The notes beneath the pieces are model-generated. The model had not been told where the DNA came from and made no database searches. It saw only the letters and a program-made list of their open reading frames with translations. The translations under genes were made by a program, and so were the position numbers. Positions 1 through 9,451 of a stretch of DNA of 34,311 nucleotides are shown piece after piece (position 1 is the stretch's first letter; every line of letters starts with the position of its first letter). Source of the DNA: a virus; the IMG/VR virus record IMGVR_UViG_3300042453_005615, positions 1 to 34,311 of that record, one strand, 5' to 3'.

Positions 1-2500
1 TGCTAGGATGGTTGTTCTTGACGGCAACGAAGCGATCGGATCGAAGTTTGACTCTGCTGTCACTGACGACGACGTTGCTCAGCCCGTTTCTGGAAAATTC
101 AAGCTTGTCATATCATCTACACTTGGCACAAGCTTTTCATTCGATGACAAAAAAGCAGGTATAAAAGTTTATACAGCTTCTCTCAATCCTTCAAGCGCAG
201 ATTACTTTGGAAAAATCTTGAATAAAGATCCAGAGAAATTTGAGCAATATCAGCATCTTCTGTACGCTGACTTTGCTGTTGACAATGAAGTTGCATTTGT
301 GAGTGACACAGACAGGCTCGCAGTCGTTTCGGGCTCAAGCAATACAAGCTTGACATCAGGCGACGCTACACTGCACTTCAGCGGTGCATATTCAGCATTC
401 GATACAAGATACGCAGCCCCTCGCACAACATTCTTCATCTCACAGCCTTTTGGAACTTCTGAGTATGACCTCTTTGCCGTTGAAGCAATCGATGACGGTG
501 AATACGCTAATAGTCTTTACAAGGTTTCTATCAGCAATTTGAAGGTTTCAGAAAATGATGCTGATGAGTATGGAACGTTCAACCTACAAATTAGAGACTT
601 CAACGACACCGACTTGAACCCTGCTGTTCTGGAGGAGTTTGTCAATTGTTCTCTCAATCCAGATGCAGACAATTATGTTGCAAAGCTTGTCGGTGATCGA
701 AAAGTCACTTATGACTTTGATCAAGATGTATCACTTGAGCGCAGGATTATAACTACAGGCAAGTATCAGAATGTTTCTAAGCTTGTTAGAGTTGTTATGT
801 CGTCTGCAGTTGAGGACAAGAAAGTACCAGCAAGATCACTGCCATTCGGCTTCAGAGGGCACGAGCTTTTGAAAACGAATGACACGTTGACTGATGGAAT
901 TACAGTTTCTCCTCGTCTTGCTGGTGTTCTAGGCAGCTTTGGAATATTGTCACAGTCAATCTTGCCTCCTGTTCCATTCAGGTACAAAGTAACTAAGGGC
1001 GCAACAGATTCAACACCTGCCTGGAGCGGGGAGCCTGGACCACTAGAAGCTGCTCTTCCTTCACTGTATTGGGGTGTAAAGTTTGAGAGAAATGTTGATC
1101 CTCTCAACAATAATCTTACGGAAGAGAAGAACCCTCTAATTGAATCTTTTACGAAGTTTGCGGGAATTAAAAAGCTTGATGTCTTAGTCACAGGGTCTGG
1201 CGCTGATACATTCAATAACAACAAATTCACGCTTTCAAAAGTTGCATTCTCAAATGGCTCTATTGCAAACTTGACAGGCACTGTCCGTGCTCACATGCGC
1301 GAAGCTGCATACATTCGCGATGCAAAAGTTGATCCAACAACGTACACAGTTAGCGATCCCACACTCGGCAATAGAATCACATTTGCTTCTCTGCTTTCGA
1401 ACGGTGAGCCTTATGAGTTCAATAAGTTCTCTTCATTTGCAAAATTTACAACATTCATGCAAGGTGGCTTTGACGGATTGAACATTCTTGATTCAGCGGC
1501 AAAGCGCATGAATGATAAAGCAACATCATTTGAGACACCATTGGGAGCAGCATCTGACCTTTACGTCTCGCCTGGATTGTTGTCCAACGTCTCTGGAAAG
1601 AACGTCGATAATAACGCTGTAAGTTCTTACATTACTGCGATTGATGTCATGACTGATCCGCTACAGGTCAACGTGAACCTCTTGGCTTTGCCTGGCATCC
1701 GTGAAGACTATATCACAAATTATACTTCGAAAAAAGTGCGCGATTATGGTCTTGCTATGTATATCATGGATTTGCCTAACTATGATGATGACGGCGAAAG
1801 AATCTATGATGACACAACTAAGAGGATAAACATCGAAAATACAGCTGCATCCTTTGAAGACAGGACGTTCGACAACAACTACGTTGCGACTTATTTTCCA
1901 AATGTTTATGTCAATGATGACATCAATAAGCGCTATGTAAAAGTGCCAGCTTCCGTTGCTGCTCTTGGCGCAATCGGGTTCAATGACAAGAATGCGTATC
2001 CGTGGTTCGCACCAGCTGGCTTCAACCGTGCAGCTCTTGATTTCGTGAACAACGTTGAGGTAAGACTCAACGTGTCTGATAGAGATCGCCTCTATGATGC
2101 TAGGATCAATCCAATTGCCACTTTCCCGCGGTTGGGATTCGTGATCTATGGGCAAAAGACACTGCAGATTAGAAAATCTGCGCTTGATCGTGTCAACGTA
2201 AGGCGCTTGCTTCTCGAAGTGAAAAGAATTATCATCGGAATCGCAAATAGAATCATATTCGAGCAGAACACGCCAGCTGTTCGCAACAAGTTCGTTGCAG
2301 ACGCAATTCTACAGCTGGGGTTGATACAGACACAAGCAGGCATCGAAGCCTATCAAGTCATAATGAATGAAACTAACAATACACAGGAAGACGTCGATCT
2401 TAATAGACTCAATGGTCGAATCGTAGTCGTCCCAACACGAGCGATAGAGTTTATTGCAATCGACTTTATCGTAACTAACGCCGGCGTCGAATTTGTCTGA
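1..2500 (+). CDS. Contractile tail sheath protein, copy 1 (5' end outside window)
   Basis: Structural subunit of the contractile tail sheath (T4 gp18 family). The frame is open to the left edge. Aligned by eye with the two following paralogues, the first visible residues correspond to about residue 200 of those proteins, so the ATG at position 8 is internal and roughly 200 residues are missing. Visible landmarks are a GGFDG motif near position 1470 and the conserved sheath C-terminal block beginning GQKTL near 2150, followed by SALDRVNVRRLL. This C-terminal domain is the most conserved part of sheath proteins and joins neighbouring subunits in the polymer. This copy is clearly more divergent from copies 2 and 3 than those are from each other. 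The frame ends at TGA 2498-2500, and 52 bp separate it from copy 2. Confidence 0.9.
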   Translation, partial: ARMVVLDGNEAIGSKFDSAVTDDDVAQPVSGKFKLVISSTLGTSFSFDDKKAGIKVYTASLNPSSADYFGKILNKDPEKFEQYQHLLYADFAVDNEVAFVSDTDRLAVVSGSSNTSLTSGDATLHFSGAYSAFDTRYAAPRTTFFISQPFGTSEYDLFAVEAIDDGEYANSLYKVSISNLKVSENDADEYGTFNLQIRDFNDTDLNPAVLEEFVNCSLNPDADNYVAKLVGDRKVTYDFDQDVSLERRIITTGKYQNVSKLVRVVMSSAVEDKKVPARSLPFGFRGHELLKTNDTLTDGITVSPRLAGVLGSFGILSQSILPPVPFRYKVTKGATDSTPAWSGEPGPLEAALPSLYWGVKFERNVDPLNNNLTEEKNPLIESFTKFAGIKKLDVLVTGSGADTFNNNKFTLSKVAFSNGSIANLTGTVRAHMREAAYIRDAKVDPTTYTVSDPTLGNRITFASLLSNGEPYEFNKFSSFAKFTTFMQGGFDGLNILDSAAKRMNDKATSFETPLGAASDLYVSPGLLSNVSGKNVDNNAVSSYITAIDVMTDPLQVNVNLLALPGIREDYITNYTSKKVRDYGLAMYIMDLPNYDDDGERIYDDTTKRINIENTAASFEDRTFDNNYVATYFPNVYVNDDINKRYVKVPASVAALGAIGFNDKNAYPWFAPAGFNRAALDFVNNVEVRLNVSDRDRLYDARINPIATFPRLGFVIYGQKTLQIRKSALDRVNVRRLLLEVKRIIIGIANRIIFEQNTPAVRNKFVADAILQLGLIQTQAGIEAYQVIMNETNNTQEDVDLNRLNGRIVVVPTRAIEFIAIDFIVTNAGVEFV

Positions 2501-2552
2501 TGCGAACGTCGATGATCTTATACTTAACAAACAAAGCGTAGGAGCGAATTAA

Positions 2553-5500
2553 ATGGCACAGCTCAAATTTGGAAGTGCGGGTGTAACAGCAAGAGAAATA
2601 GATCTGACCGGTCCTGTTGAAACAGGGCCGACAGGCATACCAGCGGGTGTTATTGGAACATCAGTCAAAGGACCAGCGTTCGTCCCCTTGACTTACGGTA
2701 CGTTGAAAGACTTTTTTGCTAAGTTCGGCGAAAGTGATTCAAAAAAGTTTGGTCCTCTCGCAGTTTCAGAGTGGCTTTCTCGTGCCACATCTGTGACATA
2801 CTTGAGAGTCTTAGGTGTAGGCGATGGTAAACAGCGTATAAAAGCTGGTGCTACTGCTGGTGAGGTTGTAAGCGCTGGGTTCGTGGTCGGTGAAGAACAA
2901 CCACAGACTGACGGGACAATCGGACAAAATCCTTTTGCAAACTTTGGTGGCCCACTGGGAAGAACATACTTCCTAAGCTGCTTCATGTCAGAATCAGTGG
3001 GTTCAACATTCTTTAGCGATGCAGGACTGCAGGGTCCAAATCGTGTCAACATGCCCAGCATGTTTGCTACTGCTTCAGTTCCAATTGTTAGAGGCATTTT
3101 GATGGCTCCATCAGGAGTTATACTCAGGCTCTCATCTGCAGTTGGATCAGTTGCAGGGGCTTCTGCAGCCCCTGCTTCTACTCTTGTGGCAGATGAATCA
3201 AATTCTAAAGGCACAACAGTCGGCTCACTTGTACTCTCTTCTAACAACGCTTCAAAGCAAGAATTCACATTGCTTCTCAACGGTCATAAGGGAAATGATG
3301 CGTCTTATCCCAACGTGTTGACGGCATCATTTGATGTGAATGCTGCAAACTTCATTACAAAAGTCTTCAACACTGATCCATACAAGCTTCAGCGCGCAGG
3401 ACATTATTTAGCAGCACATTGGGATATCCACCCATCGTTAGCAGTGCTGACTGGCACAGGTGTTGTTCCTGTGGGCAGCGGTTCAACTGCGCCTACTACA
3501 AGTTTGCATAAGATTGGTACTGAAAGAATTGTTTTCTTGTCAACTTCTTCGCTTGCTCGCAACGTGGGCAGTGCAACTGTTCCTAACTATGAATCTTTTA
3601 GAGACAGATTTTCAAGCGCTCATACACCTTGGGTTATTTCTCAAAAATTCGGCGGAAAGCCCGCTAATTTGTTTAGGTTCCACTCATTGGATTCAGGTGC
3701 TGGTGTTTCAAATAAAGTTAAGATTTCGATATCAAACATCACACCATCTTCAGCAGCAAATTACAAATATGGTTCTTTCAACGTTTCATTCAGGCGACTG
3801 GATGATAATGATGTTGAACCAAAAGTTCTAGAATCATTCAACGGTGTCAATCTTGACCCTTCATCAGATCGCTACATCGCTAAAGTCATCGGTGATGTCA
3901 ACGCATACTATGACTTCGATCGAGACGATGCAAGCCAAAAGCTTGTGATTGAAGGAAATTATTCCCTCAGGTCTCGCTATGTTAGAGTTGAAGTTTCGAA
4001 TGAGGTCATTGACCTCGCAGTCGATCCTTCAGCTCTTCCAATGGGCTTCCGCGGCATTGCGCATCTTGTAACATCAGGATCTGCGCCTCTAGCAAGCCTA
4101 CCTGCTGCTGGATCTGTTGAGACTGGTCTTGTGGATCCTTCTTTCATAAAGAACGCTGTTGAACCGCCGTTACCCTTTAGAAAGAATATCACAGATGGAT
4201 CAGGCGTTCAAGCTCAAGAAAATCTTCGTTATCACTGGGGCGCGAAGTTTGAGCATGTTGTCGACTTGAACGACCAAAACAGCAATATTACACCTGATAA
4301 ATCTTTCGACAGCTTCACAAGCTACTTCCCAGATTTTTCAACAGTAAACGCTAATTTTGTTGTTGGAGATAACACAGGTGCCGCAGACACAGCAGCTCTT
4401 GGAATTGTTGATGCCGACAGATTCTGCAACAACTTATTCACACTTGAGCATGTGCAGATTGTGACGGGGTCGAATGGCACTGTCGATCAACCAGATTCAT
4501 GGAAGTATGCTACGTACGTCCGAAATGGTGCAATCCCGACGAACGATGCGACAAAGACAAGAGCTGTAAATGTTAGTGACTTGACATTCTCGCAGAATAG
4601 AAAGTTCCTAAAATTCTCGATGGTGATGCAAGGCGGATTTGATGGTGTCAATATCTTTGATGAAGATGAGAGCCAGATCAACAATGCAGCCGTCACAGCT
4701 GACATGGGCGACGTCAACAGGGGCAGAGAAAAAGGACCGAACGTTTCAGCGTACCTCAAGGCTCTTGAAGTAATGAAGAATACAACCAACGTTGATATTC
4801 AGCTCCTCGCCATTCCAGGAATCAGAACACCTGTCATCACTGACGCCGCGATCGCTGCTACTGAAGAGCGCTTCGACGCACTTTATATTATGGATATTGA
4901 GCAGGTCGACAAAGATGGCAATTTGATCAACATCACAGGAAATGTGAAGCCTTCAGTCGGTGAGACGATACTGCAACACAAAGCGCGTGATCTTAATACA
5001 TCATTCGCTGCTGCGTACTTCCCAGACGTCTTGATGAAGGATCCATCAAGGGCATCAAACACTGTTGTGGTGCCGCCCTCTGTCGTAGTCCTCGGAGCGC
5101 TTGCATTAAATGATTCTCTTGGTTATCCATGGTTTGCACCAGCTGGCCAGACTCGCGGTGTGCTGCCAACGACACTTGAGACGAGCATCCAGCTAAAGGA
5201 TGAGGATCTAGATTCGCTATATGATGAAGACATCAATCCACTGTTTGCTCAGATTACACAAGCGCGAGGAGGTCTTAACCCGAAGGGTGGCGTAGTTGTT
5301 TGGGGACAGAAGACACTTTATCAAGCTGCTTCTGCGCTTGATAGAATCAACGTCCGTCGTCTTCTCATCGATGTTCGCCGTCAGGTCCGTGAGATCGCCC
5401 AGACGATCATCTTCGAGCCCAACCGCGAAGCAACCCTTGCACGGTTCTCTGCTGCTGTCACACCACGTCTACAGAGAATCCAAGCACTTGCAGGTCTCGA

Positions 5501-5654
5501 GAGGTTCAGGGTCATCATCGACTCTTCGACGACAACACAGGCCGACGTCGAGAACAACACGGTCCGTGGGAAGATCTTCCTACAGCCCACAAAGACGATC
5601 GAGTTCGTGTCACTCGACTTCGTCGTCGCCAACAACCTGCAGTCTGTTTCCTGA
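2553..5654 (+). CDS. Contractile tail sheath protein, copy 2
   Basis: Full-length sheath subunit of 1033 aa, much longer than T4 gp18 (659 aa). The N-terminus has the typical sheath opening, with SAGVTAREID at about residues 8-17 and GPAFVPLT at about 40-47. GGFDG lies near residue 693, and the C-terminal polymerisation domain with GQKTL and SALDRINVRRLL begins near residue 918. The ATG at 2553 follows an AGGAG ribosome binding site at 2540-2544. It is clearly paralogous along its whole length to the copies on either side and closest to copy 3. The last 300 bp are markedly richer in G+C and C-ending codons than the rest. A terminator-like hairpin follows 24 bp after the stop. The sheath assignment is firm. 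The role of having several sheath types is unknown. Confidence 0.95.
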   Translation: MAQLKFGSAGVTAREIDLTGPVETGPTGIPAGVIGTSVKGPAFVPLTYGTLKDFFAKFGESDSKKFGPLAVSEWLSRATSVTYLRVLGVGDGKQRIKAGATAGEVVSAGFVVGEEQPQTDGTIGQNPFANFGGPLGRTYFLSCFMSESVGSTFFSDAGLQGPNRVNMPSMFATASVPIVRGILMAPSGVILRLSSAVGSVAGASAAPASTLVADESNSKGTTVGSLVLSSNNASKQEFTLLLNGHKGNDASYPNVLTASFDVNAANFITKVFNTDPYKLQRAGHYLAAHWDIHPSLAVLTGTGVVPVGSGSTAPTTSLHKIGTERIVFLSTSSLARNVGSATVPNYESFRDRFSSAHTPWVISQKFGGKPANLFRFHSLDSGAGVSNKVKISISNITPSSAANYKYGSFNVSFRRLDDNDVEPKVLESFNGVNLDPSSDRYIAKVIGDVNAYYDFDRDDASQKLVIEGNYSLRSRYVRVEVSNEVIDLAVDPSALPMGFRGIAHLVTSGSAPLASLPAAGSVETGLVDPSFIKNAVEPPLPFRKNITDGSGVQAQENLRYHWGAKFEHVVDLNDQNSNITPDKSFDSFTSYFPDFSTVNANFVVGDNTGAADTAALGIVDADRFCNNLFTLEHVQIVTGSNGTVDQPDSWKYATYVRNGAIPTNDATKTRAVNVSDLTFSQNRKFLKFSMVMQGGFDGVNIFDEDESQINNAAVTADMGDVNRGREKGPNVSAYLKALEVMKNTTNVDIQLLAIPGIRTPVITDAAIAATEERFDALYIMDIEQVDKDGNLINITGNVKPSVGETILQHKARDLNTSFAAAYFPDVLMKDPSRASNTVVVPPSVVVLGALALNDSLGYPWFAPAGQTRGVLPTTLETSIQLKDEDLDSLYDEDINPLFAQITQARGGLNPKGGVVVWGQKTLYQAASALDRINVRRLLIDVRRQVREIAQTIIFEPNREATLARFSAAVTPRLQRIQALAGLERFRVIIDSSTTTQADVENNTVRGKIFLQPTKTIEFVSLDFVVANNLQSVS

Positions 5655-5677
5655 CAGTAGACAACAAGCGCAACAAG

Positions 5678-5711
5678 TGTGGGCTGCTCGAAAGGGCGGC
5701 CCACTGCTTTT
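5678..5711 (+). terminator. Rho-independent terminator after sheath copy 2
   Basis: A 10-bp stem, AGTGGGCTGC at 5678-5687 with GCGGCCCACT at 5696-5705, has one G-T wobble and an 8-nt loop. It is followed by GC and four Ts. It lies 24 bp after the stop of sheath copy 2 and probably ends the transcript coming from copies 1 and 2. Confidence 0.65.
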
Positions 5712-5737
5712 CAGCCTATCAAAAAGATCTTTTATAA

Positions 5738-5764
5738 TTGTTTCTTTATTATTTTCCATATAAT
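5738..5764 (+). promoter_or_regulatory. Promoter-like sequence upstream of sheath copy 3
   Basis: TTGTTT at 5738-5743 and a perfect TATAAT at 5759-5764 are separated by 15 bp in a very AT-rich stretch. The site lies just after the terminator-like hairpin and about 95 bp before the copy 3 start. It could read as a host-type -35/-10 promoter, or the TATAATATA block could be a phage-specific late element, since T4 late promoters use TATAAATA. The rest of the 203-bp gap holds a tandem 10-bp repeat at 5771-5790 and a 13-nt motif at 5784-5796 that recurs at 28004. Confidence 0.45.
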
Positions 5765-5770
5765 ATACAG

Positions 5771-5790
5771 CGAATTATTGCGAATTATTG
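5771..5790 (+). repeat. Tandem 10-bp direct repeat
   Basis: The decamer CGAATTATTG occurs twice back to back, just downstream of the promoter-like TATAAT and within the expected untranslated leader of sheath copy 3. The second unit runs into the sequence TAGAGA that recurs upstream of the methyltransferase-like gene. Confidence 0.8.
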
Positions 5791-5857
5791 TAGAGACAAT
5801 AGTGTATTCAGCGATTTTGTGTTCGTGATAGTTATTGTCGTACAAAAAGAAGCTTAG

Positions 5858-8800
5858 ATGGGACAATATAAGTTTAATAGCGCCGGAATATCAGCACAAG
5901 AAGTCGGCACTTTGGGTCCGACGCCCACTGAGCCTGTCGGCAGGTCTGCTTGTATAATTGGAACGGCTTTTGGTGGTCCTGCTTTTGTTCCATTGACACT
6001 TGGATCTTTAGAAAATTTTGTAAACATATATGGAAACGTCGATGGAACATTATTCGGACCGCTTGCTGTAAACGAATGGATGAGAAACGCAGCTTCAGTC
6101 ACATACTTTCGTGTTCTTGGAGTAGGCGACGGCAAAAAGAAAGACTCTGATGGATTTGTAAATGCTGCAGGTTTCACAGTTGGAGAAGAGCAGCCCTACA
6201 TTTCATCGAGCGGCATGATATCTTCAAACAGTTTTGCAAATTCGGGCGGACCTCTTGGAAGAACATATTTCTTGGGGTGCTTTATGTCTGAATCTGCGGG
6301 AGAAACATATTTCAGCTCAGCGGGTCTACAGGGCACAGGCAGCCAAAATGGTATTGTCTCAGCGGCTGTGCCTGTTGTTCGTGGTATTTTGATGGCTCCA
6401 TCAGGCGTCATACTTCGATTATCCTCATCAGGCGGCGGTTTGGATTCATCAGCTCCGCCTGCAAATTACGTTGCACAAGAATCTACAGCCTACGGTACGA
6501 CGCTTGGATCTGTGACGCTATTCCAAAATCTCAATGTGAAGCAAGAATTCGTGCTTTTGCTCAATGGATATAACTCTGGATCGACGCCTGTTACAGCGAT
6601 CACAGCTTCACTTGATATGCAGGCTCCCAACTATTTTGCGAATGTTCTAAATACGACAGCGTCGTTGATTCAAGAGCAGGGTCATTATCTCTATGCACAC
6701 TGGGACATTCATCCAACAGTCGCAATTCTAACAGGCACAGGGGTTGTAGCTGCAGGTGCTGACATGCCCACAGATTCTAATAGAATCAACGGCACTGAGC
6801 GCTCAATTTTTCTTCTGACATCTTCTCTTGCAAGAAATACTGGAAGCGTGACAGTTCCAAATTATGAAGCTTTTAGAGATAGATTTTCATATGCAAAGAC
6901 GCCGTGGTTTATTTCACAAAACTTCCATGGTAGTCCAATCAATCTATTTAGACTGCACTCTTTAGATGCGGGATCAAGGTTTGCGCAAAATTATAAAGTT
7001 ACAATAAAAAACATAGCTCCACAAGAAGAAACGTCAACGTATCGATACGGTTCTTTTGATGTGCTAATTAGAAACATTGACGATCCAGACAGTGAGCTGT
7101 CGATACCATTAGAATCACACATAAATGTTAATCTTGATCCATCTTCAGATCGCTACATTTCAAAAGTTATAGGTGATCTAAACGTGTACTACGATTTTGA
7201 TCGACCTGAAAATGAGCAACGGATTGTCTATGAAGGAAATTACGCTTTAAATTCAAGATTCGTGCGTGTTGAAGTTGCACAAGAAGTAGAAAATAAGTCG
7301 ATACCTCAGGAAGCACTTCCTGTTGGGTTTAGAGGAATTTATCATTTAGTGACGAGCGGATCGGCACCTCTTGCGCCTCTTAACAACCCAGATTCTTCTG
7401 CTCTTTTGAATGCAGATTATTTGCGTAATACGGTGCAACCGCCTCTTCCAATGAGGATGAACAATAAAAGCGGCAATCCTGTGAAGACGCCGTCGACTAA
7501 CAATTCCTGGGGTGTTGTGTTCAACCATGCAACACAAGACAGCAATAACCTAAAGGGGCTCAATAGATCTATCGAGTTTTACACGAAGCATTTCCCAACA
7601 AACTGCACGACAAACGTCAACGTGCTTGTAGGGGACAACACAGGCCAACTCGACACGGCGCAAAATGGAATTTTGGACGCTGACAGGTTTTGTAATAATT
7701 TGTTTACTCTTGAAAATATCCGTATTGTCACAGGATCGAACGGCACAGTAGATCCCTCCTATGATTGGAATTTAGCTGAATACGTGAGACACGGCAAAAT
7801 ACCAACTGACGACAATTCAAAAACGCGTCGTTTGCAGGTGGCTGATTTCTTGTCAGCTTCTAATAACGGATACTTGCGCTTTGACACAATATTTCAAGGC
7901 GGGTTCGACGGCATCAACATTTTTGACAACGATGAAGCCAACCTTACAAATGCTGCAGCAGTTGCTGATATGTTCGATCCCGTGCGCGGAAGGCTTCAGG
8001 GCCCTACTGTCGCTACATACCGAAAAGCAATTGAAATAATCAGCAGCCCAACTGCCGCTGACTTCAGCGTCTTGGCAATCCCAGGCCTTAGAGAACCTGC
8101 CGTCACTGAAGCAGCGATCGACGCTGCCGAGCAAAGGTTCGATACAATTTATATAATGGATCTTGAAGACGCTGAGACAGCTCGTGAAGCAGTAGATCTT
8201 GTTAAGCTTCGAGGATTAAACTCATCTTTCGTCGCGGCGTATTTCCCAGATGTCGTGATGAAACCGTTCGAGAATTCTTCATTAGAAATCATCGCACCAC
8301 CTTCAGTTGTCGTCCTCGGGGCTATCTCGCTCAATGACAGCATAGGCCAGCCTTGGTTTGCTCCTGCAGGTGTAACTCGAGGTGTGCTTTCAACTACACT
8401 AAAAACTTCTATACCAATAGCTGAATCTGAGATCAACCTATTATACAGCAACGACATCAACCCTCTATACGCAACAACTAACATAAACGGAGCTGATAAT
8501 TTTGCTTCTGTAAGCGGCGTAGTTGTTTGGGGGCAAAAAACGATGCAGAGATCTGAATCTGCGCTCGATCGTGTCAACGTCAGACGACTCATGATTGAAG
8601 CCCGACGCGCTGTCAAAGACATCGCTCTGCAGCTCCTTTTTGAACCAAGCAGACCAGAAATAATAAGTCGTTTCAACGCAACAGTGTCTGAGCGACTTGG
8701 TCAAATACAATCCCTCGGCGGCATGGACGCTTACAAAGTATTTGTTGATTCTTCAACCACGACGACCACAGACGTCGAAAACAACACCATCAGGGGCAAG

Positions 8801-8875
8801 ATCTATATCAAACCCAAGAAGACGAACGAGTTCGTGTCTCTCGAGTTTTTAGTATCAAACACAGGTGAAGTTTGA
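5858..8875 (+). CDS. Contractile tail sheath protein, copy 3
   Basis: Third sheath subunit, 1005 aa. It aligns with copy 2 over its whole length: the N-terminal SAGISAQEV and GPAFVPLT blocks, the RDRFSYAKTPWFISQ segment, GGFDG near residue 680, and the C-terminal block with GQKTM and SALDRVNVRRLM near residue 892. The ATG at 5858 fits the paralogue alignment, but the upstream AAAAAGAAGCTTAG offers only a weak ribosome binding site. Unlike copies 1 and 2, this gene has a promoter-like sequence upstream and terminator-like hairpins on both sides, so it may be expressed separately. It could make mixed sheaths with copy 2 or replace it under some conditions. That is inference. Confidence 0.95.
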   Translation: MGQYKFNSAGISAQEVGTLGPTPTEPVGRSACIIGTAFGGPAFVPLTLGSLENFVNIYGNVDGTLFGPLAVNEWMRNAASVTYFRVLGVGDGKKKDSDGFVNAAGFTVGEEQPYISSSGMISSNSFANSGGPLGRTYFLGCFMSESAGETYFSSAGLQGTGSQNGIVSAAVPVVRGILMAPSGVILRLSSSGGGLDSSAPPANYVAQESTAYGTTLGSVTLFQNLNVKQEFVLLLNGYNSGSTPVTAITASLDMQAPNYFANVLNTTASLIQEQGHYLYAHWDIHPTVAILTGTGVVAAGADMPTDSNRINGTERSIFLLTSSLARNTGSVTVPNYEAFRDRFSYAKTPWFISQNFHGSPINLFRLHSLDAGSRFAQNYKVTIKNIAPQEETSTYRYGSFDVLIRNIDDPDSELSIPLESHINVNLDPSSDRYISKVIGDLNVYYDFDRPENEQRIVYEGNYALNSRFVRVEVAQEVENKSIPQEALPVGFRGIYHLVTSGSAPLAPLNNPDSSALLNADYLRNTVQPPLPMRMNNKSGNPVKTPSTNNSWGVVFNHATQDSNNLKGLNRSIEFYTKHFPTNCTTNVNVLVGDNTGQLDTAQNGILDADRFCNNLFTLENIRIVTGSNGTVDPSYDWNLAEYVRHGKIPTDDNSKTRRLQVADFLSASNNGYLRFDTIFQGGFDGINIFDNDEANLTNAAAVADMFDPVRGRLQGPTVATYRKAIEIISSPTAADFSVLAIPGLREPAVTEAAIDAAEQRFDTIYIMDLEDAETAREAVDLVKLRGLNSSFVAAYFPDVVMKPFENSSLEIIAPPSVVVLGAISLNDSIGQPWFAPAGVTRGVLSTTLKTSIPIAESEINLLYSNDINPLYATTNINGADNFASVSGVVVWGQKTMQRSESALDRVNVRRLMIEARRAVKDIALQLLFEPSRPEIISRFNATVSERLGQIQSLGGMDAYKVFVDSSTTTTTDVENNTIRGKIYIKPKKTNEFVSLEFLVSNTGEV

Positions 8876-8883
8876 TTTTTTTT
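8854..8883 (+). terminator. Terminator overlapping the stop of sheath copy 3
   Basis: A 7-bp perfect stem, ATCAAAC at 8854-8860 with GTTTGAT at 8870-8876, has a 9-nt loop. The right arm leads straight into a run of eight Ts (8876-8883). The stop codon TGA (8873-8875) is inside the right arm. The stem is AT-rich and therefore weak, but the T run is strong. Confidence 0.5.
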
Positions 8884-8940
8884 GGTTATATCTTCTTTTG
8901 TGAATATTTATGTTAGTTCCAAACACAGGAGTAATTTACA

Positions 8941-9429
8941 ATGGCTGAAACGCTTGACGTCACGTCAATGATTCCAAATAAATTTGAACCGAAGCGCAAA
9001 AACCGCTGGGTTCTCATGATCGAAGGCATCGATGCTTACATCTTAAAAACTGCAGCACGTCCACAGATTACGACAGAAGAAGTCGCAATCCCCTTCATCA
9101 ATTCAACCCGCTATTTAGCAGGCAAAACGACATTCGGTCAGATGAACGTGACTCTACACGATCCAATCGCACCCTCGGGCGCTCAACAGGTCATGGAATG
9201 GATTCGCCTCCACTTCGAATCAGTCTCTGGCCGCTCTGGCTACGCAGACTTCTACAAACGAGACATTCAGCTGAAGATGCTTGACCCAGTTGGTACAGTC
9301 GTCGAATTATGGGATATCAAGGGTGCTTTTATTACTGACGCAAATTTCAACGACTTGACATACGAAGATGGTGGTCCAACAGAAATCACGCTTACACTGC
9401 GCTTTGATAACTGTGTGTTGCAGTACTGA
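8941..9429 (+). CDS. Tail tube protein (T4 gp19-like)
   Basis: Subunit of the inner tail tube around which the sheath contracts and through which DNA passes. At 162 aa it matches the T4 gp19 length (163 aa). It begins with a short polar lead and then the typical pattern FEPKRKNRWVLMIEG. A middle segment of the type RYLAGKTTFGQMNVTLHDPI and the closing beta segment EITLTLRFDNCVLQY also match this family. The ATG at 8941 follows AGGAG (8927-8931) with 9-nt spacing. The position right after the sheath genes is the standard order in contractile tails. It is likely a late, highly expressed gene. The 65 bp upstream contain the T run of the preceding terminator and no clear promoter. Confidence 0.93.
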   Translation: MAETLDVTSMIPNKFEPKRKNRWVLMIEGIDAYILKTAARPQITTEEVAIPFINSTRYLAGKTTFGQMNVTLHDPIAPSGAQQVMEWIRLHFESVSGRSGYADFYKRDIQLKMLDPVGTVVELWDIKGAFITDANFNDLTYEDGGPTEITLTLRFDNCVLQY

Positions 9430-9451
9430 TGCAACGATAGTTCATACTGGG

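Noticed and set aside
8-10. ATG near the left edge as the true start of the first sheath gene
   Set aside because: The frame is open to position 1, and alignment with the two paralogues places this Met about 200 residues into the protein.
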